This document shows positions 34,862 to 44,159 of a stretch of 64,000 nucleotides of DNA, one piece after another (position 1 is the stretch's first letter; every line of letters starts with the position of its first letter). Below the pieces are notes generated by a model. It worked only from the letters and a program-made list of their open reading frames with translations. It ran no database searches and was not told where the DNA came from. The DNA comes from Trichococcus sp. K1Tr. GTDB taxonomy: Bacteria; Bacillota; Bacilli; Lactobacillales; Aerococcaceae. The stretch is from positions 94,823-158,822 of the forward strand of contig NZ_JAQMHR010000006.1 in NCBI RefSeq assembly GCF_028309625.1, given 5' to 3'. Made by a program: the position numbers and the translations under genes.

Positions 34862-35572
34862 TCACAAGCTTGTGTAGAATTTTTTTGCAAGACGTTCCAG
34901 CACTTTCGGATCATCCACGAAAAAGCCATGGCTTCCCCCGGGTACGATATATTTTTGCGATCCGGGAATCAGGCGATGCATCGCCTCCGTTTGGTCGTCG
35001 CGGATCAGATCGAATTCCCCCGCCAGCAGCAGGGTTGGCGCTTGGATGCTGCGCAAGGCTTCGGCTGAAAGGTCCAATTCCTCCAGCATAAGATTGTGGA
35101 TGCAGAGGCGCTGGATTTTTTCCGGATCGTTATCCGGCAAAGCAAGCAGCTCCTCGTATCGTTCCAACGTCTCCTCATTGCAGGCGTCGGTCAGGCCGTC
35201 CGCTTCGTAATTCGCCCCCATCGCGATCAAAGAAGCGATTCGATCCGGATAGTGGGCAGCTAAATACAAACCAAGATTGCCTCCATCGCTGAATCCGAGC
35301 ACGTGGACCCGTTGAATCCGTTCCTTTTCGAGCAACGCAAGGATGTCCTCCGCAATCTGCTTGAAGGTCAACCGCTCCACTCCCAGATCCGATCGGCCGT
35401 GGCCTCTCGTATCGAGCGCAAAGACTCTGAAGTGTTTCGTGAAATAGGGAAACTGCTGCGCGAAAATGTCCGAACTCTCACCGTTCCCGTGCAACAGGAG
35501 CAACGCATCCCCGGTACCGCCTACCTGATAATAAAGTTTTCCTTTTCTGGTCTTCAATGATTTCCCTCTCAC
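34862..35572 (-). CDS. Alpha/beta hydrolase
   Basis: A hydrolase of about 236 residues. LLLHGNGESS gives the oxyanion region, GFSDGG the nucleophile serine, GEFDLIRDD the acid and GGSHGFF the histidine. The acid and histidine spacing are standard. The ATG at 35581 directly abuts AAAGGA; GTG at 35572 has 9-nt spacing, so I chose GTG. Substrate unknown. Confidence 0.85.
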   Translation of the reverse strand: MRGKSLKTRKGKLYYQVGGTGDALLLLHGNGESSDIFAQQFPYFTKHFRVFALDTRGHGRSDLGVERLTFKQIAEDILALLEKERIQRVHVLGFSDGGNLGLYLAAHYPDRIASLIAMGANYEADGLTDACNEETLERYEELLALPDNDPEKIQRLCIHNLMLEELDLSAEALRSIQAPTLLLAGEFDLIRDDQTEAMHRLIPGSQKYIVPGGSHGFFVDDPKVLERLAKKFYTSL

Positions 35573-35593
35573 AGGCAGCATTCCTTTCTTATC

Positions 35594-36268
35594 TTATTCC
35601 GGCAACCGCCAGTCGATCGGTTCGACACCGAACAATTTGAGTGCTTCATTCGTTTTGGAAAAAGGCTTCGACCCGAAGAACCCTCTATAGGAAGATAACG
35701 GGCTTGGATGGGGCGACGTGATCACGACATGCTTCGTTGTGTCGATGAACACTTTTTTGGCTATCGACGCGTTTCCCCAGAGGATGAAGACGACCGGTTC
35801 TTCCCGCTCATTCAGCGCTCGGATGACGGCATCGGTCAACAACTCCCAGCCTTTTCCGCGATGGGAATTGGCTTCCCCGCTGCGGACAGTCAGGACCGTG
35901 TTCAGCAGGAAAACGCCTTGCTTCGCCCAAGATGTCAAGTCGCCGTGTTTCGCAATCGGAATGCCGAGGTCATCCTGCAGTTCCTTGTAGATGTTGACCA
36001 AGGAAGGCGGCAGCTTGACCCCCTTCTGCACGGAAAAGCTCAAGCCGTGCGCTTGATTGGGGCCGTGATAAGGGTCTTGCCCCAGGATGACCACTTTCAC
36101 CTTGTTGTATGGCGTCAATTCGAAGGCTTCCCAGATATGCTGCATTCCGGGATAGACCGTCTCGTTCAGATACTCTTCCTTCAGGAATGCGCGCAGCTGT
36201 TGATAATACGGCGCTTCAAACTCCTGTTCCAATTTTTCTTGCCACTCGTTATGGATAATTGCTTTCAT
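35594..36268 (-). CDS. ung: Uracil-DNA glycosylase
   Basis: A 224-residue family-1 enzyme that removes uracil from DNA. The catalytic loop GQDPYHG is at residues 63-69, [10 protein letters not shown] follows, and the minor-groove loop HPSPLS near residue 188 holds the second catalytic histidine. The ATG at 36268 gives the normal N terminus. The ribosome site is weak. It lies 12 nt upstream of the hydrolase gene, so they may be cotranscribed. Confidence 0.96.
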   Translation of the reverse strand: MKAIIHNEWQEKLEQEFEAPYYQQLRAFLKEEYLNETVYPGMQHIWEAFELTPYNKVKVVILGQDPYHGPNQAHGLSFSVQKGVKLPPSLVNIYKELQDDLGIPIAKHGDLTSWAKQGVFLLNTVLTVRSGEANSHRGKGWELLTDAVIRALNEREEPVVFILWGNASIAKKVFIDTTKHVVITSPHPSPLSSYRGFFGSKPFSKTNEALKLFGVEPIDWRLPE

Positions 36269-36390
36269 ATTTTTCACACCACTATCTGTCAAATTTTTCA
36301 TTTCCGGTTGCGACTATCTTAACATAATGTGCGTACCTTTTTCAGTCCATCCGCCTTCCGGGCGATCATTTAAGTCGGCCCCGAACAAAT

Positions 36391-36409
36391 TTTCAGTGAA
36401 ACTGAAAAA
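36391..36409 (+). promoter_or_regulatory. Palindrome at the promoter of the HAD phosphatase gene
   Basis: TTTTCAGT (36391-36398) and ACTGAAAA (36402-36409) form a perfect inverted repeat with a 3-nt centre. A TAGAAT -10-like hexamer lies just downstream near 36416. The AATTTTCAG part resembles half of a CodY box (AATTTTCWGAAAATT) but the other half diverges. Confidence 0.45.
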
Positions 36410-36465
36410 TCATGGTAGAATATAAGGGTGAATATACTGCAATTACCGAACAGGAGGATGAATGT

Positions 36466-37335
36466 ATGATTGAACTGATCGTCTCGGATATGGACGGCAC
36501 ATTATTGAACGATAAGATGGAAGTCTCCGCATCGAACGTGAGCGCCATCAATGAGGCAAATAGATTAGGCATCAAATTTATGGTCGCTACCGGCAGAGGG
36601 TATACCGAAGCCGTGCCGGCCTTAAAGGAAGTCGGCATCGATTGCCCCATGATCACGCTGAACGGCGGGCAAGTATTTGACGAAGACGGAAAACTGGTCG
36701 AAAACCTGGGGATCGACAAGACGACCACCCGCCATATTTTGGAGGATGTGAAAAAATACGGCCTCTATTGCGAAATCATGACATCCAAAGGCATATTCTC
36801 GGATGACAAAGTGCGCCGGATCGAGTCAATGACTTCCTTGCTGCATGAGACAAACCCTGACACAACCTTCAAAATGGCGCTTGTGCTGGCGGTCGCCCGT
36901 TTGGAAGTGATGCACGTAAACTACGTTGAAAATTTCAAAGAAGTTCTGGAAGACAACGCCCAGCAAGTCCTCAAGATTCTCGTGTTCAGCGATGTCGGAC
37001 AAAGCGAACTGGAGCCAATCCGGACAAAACTGGCCGAAGACAGCCGTGTGGTCGTGACCTCCTCCTTCAAAAATAATATCGAGATCAACCATGTGGAAGC
37101 ACAAAAAGGGATCGCTTTGGCAAAGTTCGCCAAAAAAAGAGGGATTCCTTTGGAGAATGTCATGGCCATCGGGGATAACTTCAATGACGTCTCCATGCTG
37201 AAAGTAGCAGGCGCCAGCTTTGCGGTGGCCAATGCCGAGGATGGGGTCAAGGAATTCGCGAAGTACCTCACTTCCAAAAACTCAGAAAACGGCGTAGCCG
37301 AAGCCATCATGCGCTGCATCAACGAAAATTTGTGA
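36466..37335 (+). CDS. HAD-superfamily phosphatase, Cof type
   Basis: A 289-residue class IIB HAD phosphatase. Motif I SDMDGTLLN holds the nucleophile Asp8 and acid Asp10, motif II is in VATGRGY, and motifs III/IV are KKRGIPLENVMAIGDNFNDVSML. Such enzymes dephosphorylate sugar phosphates or flavin precursors. ATG at 36466 is 8 nt after AGGAGG. A small YvrJ gene follows. Confidence 0.9.
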   Translation: MIELIVSDMDGTLLNDKMEVSASNVSAINEANRLGIKFMVATGRGYTEAVPALKEVGIDCPMITLNGGQVFDEDGKLVENLGIDKTTTRHILEDVKKYGLYCEIMTSKGIFSDDKVRRIESMTSLLHETNPDTTFKMALVLAVARLEVMHVNYVENFKEVLEDNAQQVLKILVFSDVGQSELEPIRTKLAEDSRVVVTSSFKNNIEINHVEAQKGIALAKFAKKRGIPLENVMAIGDNFNDVSMLKVAGASFAVANAEDGVKEFAKYLTSKNSENGVAEAIMRCINENL

Positions 37336-37413
37336 TCCCGATAGCGAAACACTGACAGTTACACATCCCTCCCTGCCTACGTCTTTATAGATGTAGGAAA
37401 GGAGGGAAAATGA

Positions 37414-37566
37414 ATGGATGCGAACGTGGATGTGCTGGCGTATATGGAATTGATCAGCAATACCGGCTTTCCGATCGTGATCGCGATGTACCTGTTGCAC
37501 CGGATGGAAAAAAAGCTGGATGCACTGGTCGGCGCGATTGAAGATCTGAGCCGGGCCTTTAAATGA
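37414..37566 (+). CDS. YvrJ-family small protein
   Basis: A 50-residue protein with an N-terminal membrane segment (ELISNTGFPIVIAMYLLHRM) and a charged C-terminal helix (KKLDALVGAIEDLSRAFK), the pattern of YvrJ proteins. Function unknown; the family occurs on chromosomes and phages. A strong AAAGGAGGG site lies 7 nt before ATG. The gene is followed by a terminator. Confidence 0.82.
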   Translation: MDANVDVLAYMELISNTGFPIVIAMYLLHRMEKKLDALVGAIEDLSRAFK

Positions 37567-37592
37567 TCACACCCTTGCCTCACCAGACCTAA

Positions 37593-37641
37593 AAAAAGCC
37601 CTGACATGACAGCTTTTATGCCATCGTGCCAGGGCTTTTTG
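37593..37641 (+). terminator. Terminator after the YvrJ gene
   Basis: AAAAAGCCCTG (37593-37603) pairs with CAGGGCTTTTT (37630-37640); the 26-nt loop can form an inner stem. Confidence 0.85.
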
Positions 37642-37757
37642 TCGCATTTTTCCGAACGTTCCCAAATATCCCAGATTGGTTGACGTTTGTTTGTTACCGT
37701 TTTTATGAAGTTCGGTTTTCGCGTTAGGTTTTCTGACATATTTGTGTCTTTATACGA

Positions 37758-37786
37758 TTGTGGTTTCTGTGAATTTAAAATATAAT
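37758..37786 (+). promoter_or_regulatory. Probable promoter of the GlnPQ-type importer
   Basis: TTGTGG (37758-37763) and TATAAT (37781-37786) are 17 nt apart, about 90 nt before the start codon. The rest of the 312-nt gap holds only the YvrJ terminator and AT-rich sequence. Confidence 0.55.
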
Positions 37787-37878
37787 CTCAATGTGGTATT
37801 ATATGAATATTCAAGCAGAGGCTTCATCGTAATCTCATGGTTATTCAGAAGGAATGCTGATTAAAAGGAGGAAAAAAT

Positions 37879-40032
37879 ATGTTAAGCAAGAAACTGCGAC
37901 TAAAGTTGCCGATGCTCTTCATGGCTTTGGGCTTTTTTATTTTTGGGTCAGCCCAGCACGAAGTAGTTGAGGCAACAGAAACACAAAAGTTTGTCATCGC
38001 GACAGACACCACTTTTGCACCATTTGAATTCCAAGATGTCAACGGCGAATTTGTCGGCATCGATATGGACCTTATTCGAGCGATTGCGGAGGATCAAGGA
38101 TTTGAAGTGGAGATTCGTCCTTTAGGATTCAACGCTGCGCTCCAAGCCTTGGAAGCAAAACAAGTTGACGGCGTCATCGCCGGCATGAGCATCACGGATG
38201 AACGGAAACAAACCTTTGACTTTTCGGAACCGTATTTTGAAAGTGGCGTAGTCATGGCAGTTGCCGGTGACAGCGACATCTCAAGCTACGAAGATTTGGA
38301 AGGCGAGAATGTAGCCGTCAAAACCGGGACGGAAGGTGCAACTTTTGCCGAATCGATCAAGGATGAATATGGCTTCACTACCACTGTTTTTGAAGATTCC
38401 GCCAATATGTATCAGGACGTCCTAGCCGGCAATTCCGTAGCGGCATTCGAAGACTATCCTGTTATGGCCTACGCCATCGAGGACCAAGGTCTGGCACTGA
38501 AACTGGCTACCGACAAAGAAGCAGGCGGTTCATACGGTTTTGCAGTAGCTAAAGATACAAATCCTGAATTGCTGGCAATGTTCAATGCAGGTTTGGCTAA
38601 TCTGAAAGAGGATGGCACTTACCAAGCCATCCAAGAGAAATACCTCGGTGCTTCCGCGGATACAAGCCTGGATGTCCCGGCACAGAACGGAAAAACGTTT
38701 ATCATCGCAACCGATACAACTTTCGCCCCATTCGAATTCCAGGACGCTAACGGCAACTATGTGGGTATCGACATGGATCTGATCCGCGAAATCGCTAAAG
38801 ACCAAGGTTTCGGAATCGAAATCCGTCCTCTGGGTTTCAACGCCGCCCTTCAAGCGTTGGAAGCTAAGCAAGTGGATGCCGTCATCGCCGGCATGAGCAT
38901 CACCGACGAACGCAAACAGACATTTGATTTTTCTGAACCGTATTTCGAAAGCGGTGTGGTTATGGCTGTTGCTGCCGATAGCGATATCGACAGCTATGAA
39001 GACTTGGAAGGCATGACCGTGGCCGTCAAGACCGGAACAGAAGGCGCAACATTTGCCGAATCGATCAAGGATGAATTTGGTTTCACTTTATCGACTTTCG
39101 ATGATTCAGCCAATATGTATCAAGATGTCATCGCCGGCAATTCCGTTGCGGCATTTGAAGATTACCCGGTTATGGCCTATGCCATCGAAGGTCAAGGCAT
39201 CGCCTTGAAACTGGCTACCGAAAAAGAAGCCGGTGGTTCTTACGGAATCGCAGTTGCGAAAGACACGAACCCCGAACTGTTGAACATGATCAACACAGGA
39301 TTGGCGAATTTGCAGTCCAATGGTACCTATGAACAAATCGTCAACAAATATCTCGGATCCGAAATCGAAGCAAGCAACACTTCTTTCTTCGGACTGATCC
39401 AAGAAAACTGGAAAACATTATTGCAAGGTTTGGGAAGAACGATCCTGATCACTTTTGCATCCATCGTGATTGCTTTGGCGCTGGGTATCGTAATCGGCTT
39501 GTTCAGCGTTTCCCCTAACAAGGCATTGAACTGGATCGCAACCATCTACGTTGACATCATGCGTGGTGTGCCATTGATCGTCTTGGCATTCTTCGTATAC
39601 TTCTCGATTCCGCAATTGATGGGTCTCCGGATGAGTTCGACGGTTGCAGGGATTATCACACTGAGTTTGAATGCGGCAGCTTATCTGGCTGAAATCTTCC
39701 GCGGCGGTATCAAAGCGGTTGACGTCGGACAGATGGAAGCAGGACGCAGCTTAGGGTTGACTTATCAAACAACTATGAACAAAATCATTTTGCCGCAAGC
39801 AATCCGCATCATGATTCCTTCATTCATCAACCAATTCGTCATTACTTTGAAGGACACATCCATTTTATCCATCATCGGACTTGTCGAGTTGACACAGACC
39901 GGTAAAATCATCATCGCAAGAACCTATGCTTCCGGTAATATGTGGTTGATCATCGGATTGATGTACATCATCGTCATCACGATCCTTACGAAGATTTCCA
40001 AAAAACTTGAAGGGAGATTAAAGAATGGCTAA
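37879..40032 (+). CDS. GlnP-type amino acid importer: two fused binding domains plus permease
   Basis: A 717-residue fusion. A signal/anchor segment (about 1-32) is followed by binding domain 1 (about 37-258), binding domain 2 (about 273-492) and a permease with about five membrane segments (505-717, coupling loop [21 protein letters not shown]). The two domains differ at about 33 of 220 positions by my count, and share the [26 protein letters not shown] and [20 protein letters not shown] stretches. Codons in matching positions differ at many third bases. The protein should import glutamine or another polar amino acid with the adjacent ATPase. GGAGG site 8 nt upstream. Confidence 0.93.
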   Translation: MLSKKLRLKLPMLFMALGFFIFGSAQHEVVEATETQKFVIATDTTFAPFEFQDVNGEFVGIDMDLIRAIAEDQGFEVEIRPLGFNAALQALEAKQVDGVIAGMSITDERKQTFDFSEPYFESGVVMAVAGDSDISSYEDLEGENVAVKTGTEGATFAESIKDEYGFTTTVFEDSANMYQDVLAGNSVAAFEDYPVMAYAIEDQGLALKLATDKEAGGSYGFAVAKDTNPELLAMFNAGLANLKEDGTYQAIQEKYLGASADTSLDVPAQNGKTFIIATDTTFAPFEFQDANGNYVGIDMDLIREIAKDQGFGIEIRPLGFNAALQALEAKQVDAVIAGMSITDERKQTFDFSEPYFESGVVMAVAADSDIDSYEDLEGMTVAVKTGTEGATFAESIKDEFGFTLSTFDDSANMYQDVIAGNSVAAFEDYPVMAYAIEGQGIALKLATEKEAGGSYGIAVAKDTNPELLNMINTGLANLQSNGTYEQIVNKYLGSEIEASNTSFFGLIQENWKTLLQGLGRTILITFASIVIALALGIVIGLFSVSPNKALNWIATIYVDIMRGVPLIVLAFFVYFSIPQLMGLRMSSTVAGIITLSLNAAAYLAEIFRGGIKAVDVGQMEAGRSLGLTYQTTMNKIILPQAIRIMIPSFINQFVITLKDTSILSIIGLVELTQTGKIIIARTYASGNMWLIIGLMYIIVITILTKISKKLEGRLKNG

Positions 40033-40759
40033 CGCAAAAATAAATGTCACGAATCTGAAGAAAAGCTTCGGAAGCAACGAGGTTTTGAAAGGGATCGACC
40101 TCGAAGTAGCTGAAGGCGAAGTGGTCTGCATCATCGGCCCATCCGGTTCAGGAAAAAGTACGCTTCTGCGCTGTCTGAACAAACTGGAAGAAGTCACTGA
40201 CGGCCACGTGCTGATCGACGGAAAAGACATCACCGAAAAAACCACGGACATCAATGAAGTACGTGAAGAAATCGGTATGGTTTTCCAACATTTCAATCTT
40301 TTCCCGCACCTTTCGGTAATGGACAATATCACATTGGCTCCGGTTGAACTGAAACGGCAAAATAAAGAAGCCGCAAGAGTTAAAGCAGTGGAATTGTTGG
40401 AAACAGTCGGCCTGTCCGAAAAAGCTGACGCTTTTCCAAGCTCGCTATCCGGTGGTCAAAAACAACGTGTCGCTATCGCGCGTGCGTTGGCAATGAATCC
40501 GGAAATCATGCTTTTCGATGAACCGACATCCGCACTTGATCCTGAAATGGTCGGCGACGTTCTTGAAGTCATGAAGAAACTGGCAAAACAAGGGATGACC
40601 ATGGTTGTGGTTACGCATGAAATGGGCTTCGCAAGAGAAGTCGGACATCGCGTCATTTTCATGGATGGCGGATACATCGTCGAAGAAGGCACGCCTGATG
40701 AAGTATTCGGTAGCCCGCAACACCCACGTACGCAAGATTTCCTGAACAAAGTATTGTAA
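40025..40759 (+). CDS. glnQ: Amino acid ABC importer ATPase
   Basis: A 244-residue ATPase with Walker [10 protein letters not shown] (38-46), Q-loop [13 protein letters not shown], signature [14 protein letters not shown], Walker [15 protein letters not shown] and [11 protein letters not shown], all standard for polar amino acid importers. Overlaps the fusion gene by 8 nt, so the pair makes a complete homodimeric GlnPQ-type transporter. Confidence 0.95.
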   Translation: MANAKINVTNLKKSFGSNEVLKGIDLEVAEGEVVCIIGPSGSGKSTLLRCLNKLEEVTDGHVLIDGKDITEKTTDINEVREEIGMVFQHFNLFPHLSVMDNITLAPVELKRQNKEAARVKAVELLETVGLSEKADAFPSSLSGGQKQRVAIARALAMNPEIMLFDEPTSALDPEMVGDVLEVMKKLAKQGMTMVVVTHEMGFAREVGHRVIFMDGGYIVEEGTPDEVFGSPQHPRTQDFLNKVL

Positions 40760-40767
40760 TAGCACAG

Positions 40768-40809
40768 AAAGCAAAGGTTGCCCAAAAAAGGGCAACCTTT
40801 GCTTTTTTT
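40768..40809 (+). terminator. Terminator after glnQ
   Basis: AAAGCAAAGGTTGCCC (40768-40783) pairs exactly with GGGCAACCTTTGCTTT (40790-40805), and T continues. Confidence 0.95.
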
Positions 40810-40877
40810 ATGGAATATGGAGAGCGAGAATTACTTGACCGGAGGGGCGTGCGTGAAACTCGTGAACGGACCACCGC

Positions 40878-41009
40878 AGCTCCGGGGAGCCTTGGCTTCG
40901 CCGGAGCTGAAACTGCGACCGTGATGCGACCTCCGACGAAGGGAGGCTCGCCGGAGGAGCAATTGATTCCATCCCCTCAACTCAGGCCAATCTTCGCTTC
41001 ATCGGAGTT
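40878..41009. repeat. Hairpin array D, three units, about 50-nt period
   Basis: AGCTCCGG (40878-40885) pairs with CCGGAGCT (40901-40908), with an inner AGCC/GGCT stem. CCTCCG (40930-40935) pairs with CGGAGG (40952-40957), with an inner CGA/TCG. AACTC (40979-40983) pairs with GAGTT (41005-41009). Centres at about 40893, 40943 and 40994. The CTCCGG/CCGGAG core and a loop with GAGCCTT or GGAGGCT link it to array E. A GC-rich stretch upstream (40835-40870) may be a decayed unit. Confidence 0.75.
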
Positions 41010-41052
41010 GGAGAGTTTGGAGAGTTTGGAGACTCGCTAACAAACCCATCAA

Positions 41053-41105
41053 AAAGAATCGGGCTATCTCAATTTTTTTTGAGATAGCCCGATTCTTTAT
41101 TTTTA
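41053..41105. terminator. Terminator after the 3D-domain gene
   Basis: AAAGAATCGGGCTATCTC (41053-41070) pairs exactly with GAGATAGCCCGATTCTTT (41081-41098). Confidence 0.93.
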
Positions 41106-42278
41106 TTGTAGTATCGTGATCGTCAAAGTCTGTCTGCCGAAAGCAAGCGCGGCGTTCAGGTCTTCCATATGCAAGTCAATTTTGTTTCCTATGATCGCTC
41201 CACCGGTATCCCCGGCAATCGCGATGCCGTAGCCCGGTACGCTGACTAAGCTTCCCAGTGGAATCACGGAAGGATCGACCGCAATGACCGTCGGATTGAT
41301 CGACAAGTCGATGCCCGTAGCGGTAAAATTGGATAGGCCCGCTTCGTGGCGCGAATAGGCTGTTGCCGATACGACCAATGTTTTCCCCTGCGCAGCAGGT
41401 GTTTCCGTCACAGTCGGAGTAGTAACAGTCACGATTGGCGCGGCCTCAACTGCAGCAACGGAACTGTCTGTGATTTGGCTAACCGGTGCTTGCACGGATG
41501 ATGCAGATTGCGCAACCGCAGCAACCGCAGCAACCGCAGCAGCGCTACTCGCCTCTGCAATTTGCTGCTCTTCCGCCGCTTTGGCTGCAACTGCATCAGC
41601 TTTTGCTTGGGCCTCTTCGGCAGCCAAACGGGCAGCTTCATCCGCATACTCCGTTTTCACTTGGGACAACACAGTTTGGTTTTCGGATAGGATGCCTTTC
41701 AAAGAAGTCAATTCTTCAGCCAACGCAGTGGATTCGGAATTCAGGCGGCTTTCTGCAGCTTTGACTGTCTCAATTTCAAGAGCCAACTGTTCTTCCAATG
41801 CCGCCAGTTTCTCTTCTTCGGAAATGGCAGCTTCGAGCTGCTCATTATCGGCAGCCTGCAATTGACCCACTATATATACCCTATTGACGAAATCAGCAAA
41901 ATTTTCGGAATCCAGCAACATCAATACTTGGTTCTTCGTTGCATCAGATGTCTGCAAGGCAACGAGCCGTGTTTTCAGTTGTTCCTTCCGCGAAGCGATC
42001 ACTTCTTTTTGCGCTTCGATAGCTGCTTTTGTTTCGATTTGGCTTTCTTCAGTCGCAACAATCTGTGCTTTCAGGTCATCGATCCCCATTTGCTTCAGGT
42101 TGATCGACGCTAGTGTTTCGCCGATTGTCACTTCCACAGAAGCGATTTGGGCTTCCGTCTGTTTTTCTTCTTGGGTTAAGGTATCTAAGGTGGAACCTTG
42201 AACTTGTGTAATGGAAAGGGTCAGACTTGCTGCCAAGCCGGCCAACATCAGTTTCCCTATACGCTTTCTATGATTCAA
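41103..42278 (-). CDS. Secreted 3D-domain cell-wall protein with coiled coil
   Basis: About 391 residues: basic signal peptide (to about residue 29), a long Glu- and Ala-rich coiled coil of PcsB/NlpC-partner type (30-235), an Ala/Ser-rich linker and a C-terminal 3D domain (about 295-391: ATAYSRHEAG, TATGIDLS, VIAVDPSVIPLGS, GDTGGAIIGNKIDLHM with the three Asp). This resembles YocH/Rpf-like lytic transglycosylase domains acting on peptidoglycan. I chose TTG at 42278, 9 nt after AGAGAGG, because an in-frame ATG at 42383 lacks a ribosome site and would bury the signal peptide. A WalR-like motif lies upstream. Confidence 0.87.
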   Translation of the reverse strand: MNHRKRIGKLMLAGLAASLTLSITQVQGSTLDTLTQEEKQTEAQIASVEVTIGETLASINLKQMGIDDLKAQIVATEESQIETKAAIEAQKEVIASRKEQLKTRLVALQTSDATKNQVLMLLDSENFADFVNRVYIVGQLQAADNEQLEAAISEEEKLAALEEQLALEIETVKAAESRLNSESTALAEELTSLKGILSENQTVLSQVKTEYADEAARLAAEEAQAKADAVAAKAAEEQQIAEASSAAAVAAVAAVAQSASSVQAPVSQITDSSVAAVEAAPIVTVTTPTVTETPAAQGKTLVVSATAYSRHEAGLSNFTATGIDLSINPTVIAVDPSVIPLGSLVSVPGYGIAIAGDTGGAIIGNKIDLHMEDLNAALAFGRQTLTITILQ

Positions 42279-42416
42279 AATCTCACGCCTCTCTTTTCTC
42301 GTTGGAAAATGCTCCTTTATTATATCGAATTTCCCTTGACGAAGGGTTGCATTCCTTTTACTGTTTCGTATCAAATGATTCATCCGATATTTATTTTGCC
42401 TTATAACGGGTAGTTT

Positions 42417-42433
42417 TGTAACCTATCTGTAAC
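42417..42433 (+). promoter_or_regulatory. WalR-like (or PhoP-like) direct repeat
   Basis: TGTAAC (42417-42422), five bases, TGTAAC (42428-42433) matches the WalR consensus TGTWAH-N5-TGTWAH. It lies between the divergent 3D-domain gene and ppx. Read on the other strand it is GTTACA-N5-GTTACA, which also resembles PhoP-type repeats. Direction and target gene are therefore uncertain. Confidence 0.55.
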
Positions 42434-42578
42434 ATAAGATTCCCGACCGTAACAAAAATCCATGTTTTCTTGCCAAAATCGGCAACATCAAAAGATAATT
42501 TTATGACAAACTTACCGAATTCCAGTAAAATGGAAAGTGAGGAATCTTGGAAGATCCGGGATTCAGAAGGAGACGCTC

Positions 42579-44117
42579 ATGTTATTAGAGAGAATAGGCT
42601 TAATCGATATCGGATCCAACACCATCCGTTTGGTCATCTTTGAAATCGATGAACATTTTACGATGTTCCAAGTCCAGAATATCAAGACCCCCGCAAGACT
42701 GTTTCAGTATTTGGACAAAAAGAAAAAGATGTCCCAAGCAGGGATCGATGTCCTCATCAAAGTCCTGAAAAGTTTCAAATCGGTAGCTGACCAGTACCAA
42801 GTCAGCACGCTGATGCCGGTAGCGACAGCGGCTATCCGCCAGTCCACCAACCGCGACGATATCATGGCGCAAGTGCGCAAGAAGACAGGCATCGAAATGC
42901 TGTTGTTGCCGGAAGAAAAAGAAGCCTTTTATGGGAATTATGCCGTTCTGCATACAACCCAATCCCCCAGCGGCATCACGATCGACATCGGTGGCGGCAG
43001 CACCGAAGTCACTTACTATGAGAATAAAGAACTCCTGCAATACCACAGCTTCCCGTTTGGGGTCGTGACATTGAAGCAGATATTCTTCGACGGCAAGGAA
43101 CACAATGACCCGAAAGCGATAAAGAAGATGCAGGAATTTGTGAAGGAACAGTTCAAATCGATCAAATGGCTCAGCAAGAAACAAGTGCCGATCGTAGCTA
43201 TGGGCGGTTCTGCCCGCAGCATCGCAAATGTCCACCAACGCCAAGTCAATTATCGGTTAGCGGGCGTGCACGGTTACCGCATGTACCGAAATGATCTCCA
43301 ACGGACAGTGGATTTGTTCCAGTCATTGAGCATCCCGCAACTGCAGAATCTGGATGGTCTGAGCCGGGATCGTACCGATCTGATCATACCGGCGAACGTG
43401 GTATTCAATACCCTCTTCGATGAAGTGAAGGCCCCAGTATTCCTGTTCAGCAATAAAGGCTTGCGCGAAGGCATCGTGATGGAATTCCTCAACAACAAAT
43501 ACGAAAATAAAGCCTTCAGCGCTTTCAACATAGCGGCTCAAACGGTCAGCAGATTGGCCGCCAGCTACCACACCTTAGCGCACGTCGCGCAACAAAGAGT
43601 GAAATTGGTCGATATGCTGTATGAGGAATTGTGCCGACTGGGTATTTTTGACAAGAATCCGGATTTGGAAAAACTGTTGCATTTCGGAAGCTATCTTTAT
43701 TATCTGGGTCAATTCGTCGAGACCGGCGCCAGTTCGCAGCATACTTTCTACATCATTTCCAACAGCGACTTGGATGGCATCAGCCACAAGGAACGGGTAA
43801 GCATCGCTTTATTGGCCAGCTTCAAAAACCGGTCGCTCGTCAACCAATATCTGGTGGGCTATACGGAGTGGTACACCGTGACCCAGATTGATCAGCTGCA
43901 ATCACTGGGCGGCATCATCAAGTTCGCCGATGCCATCAACGACTCCCATATGGAAGTCATCCGGGATATCAAAATCAATAAGACAAAAAACGGGCACGAC
44001 CTGGTGCTCTATTACAAAGGTGACATCCTTGCCGAAGAGTATCGTGCCGAGCGCCAACGCAAACATATCGAGCGTCTGCTGAGCGGCAAACTTAACATTA
44101 TATTTACAGAAATTTAA
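42579..44117 (+). CDS. ppx: Exopolyphosphatase, Ppx/GppA family
   Basis: A 512-residue enzyme that removes terminal phosphates from polyphosphate (some members hydrolyse pppGpp). The ATP-binding-fold phosphate loops are LIDIGSNTIRLVIFE (from residue 8) and IDIGGGSTEV (about 142); residues after about 320 form the HD-type helical C-terminal region seen in long Ppx proteins. ATG at 42579 follows AAGGAG; an upstream in-frame ATG has no site. ppk follows after 42 nt. Confidence 0.92.
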   Translation: MLLERIGLIDIGSNTIRLVIFEIDEHFTMFQVQNIKTPARLFQYLDKKKKMSQAGIDVLIKVLKSFKSVADQYQVSTLMPVATAAIRQSTNRDDIMAQVRKKTGIEMLLLPEEKEAFYGNYAVLHTTQSPSGITIDIGGGSTEVTYYENKELLQYHSFPFGVVTLKQIFFDGKEHNDPKAIKKMQEFVKEQFKSIKWLSKKQVPIVAMGGSARSIANVHQRQVNYRLAGVHGYRMYRNDLQRTVDLFQSLSIPQLQNLDGLSRDRTDLIIPANVVFNTLFDEVKAPVFLFSNKGLREGIVMEFLNNKYENKAFSAFNIAAQTVSRLAASYHTLAHVAQQRVKLVDMLYEELCRLGIFDKNPDLEKLLHFGSYLYYLGQFVETGASSQHTFYIISNSDLDGISHKERVSIALLASFKNRSLVNQYLVGYTEWYTVTQIDQLQSLGGIIKFADAINDSHMEVIRDIKINKTKNGHDLVLYYKGDILAEEYRAERQRKHIERLLSGKLNIIFTEI

Positions 44118-44159
44118 CAAATATATGCTATAAATAAAGCTTATAAATCGAATGAACGG

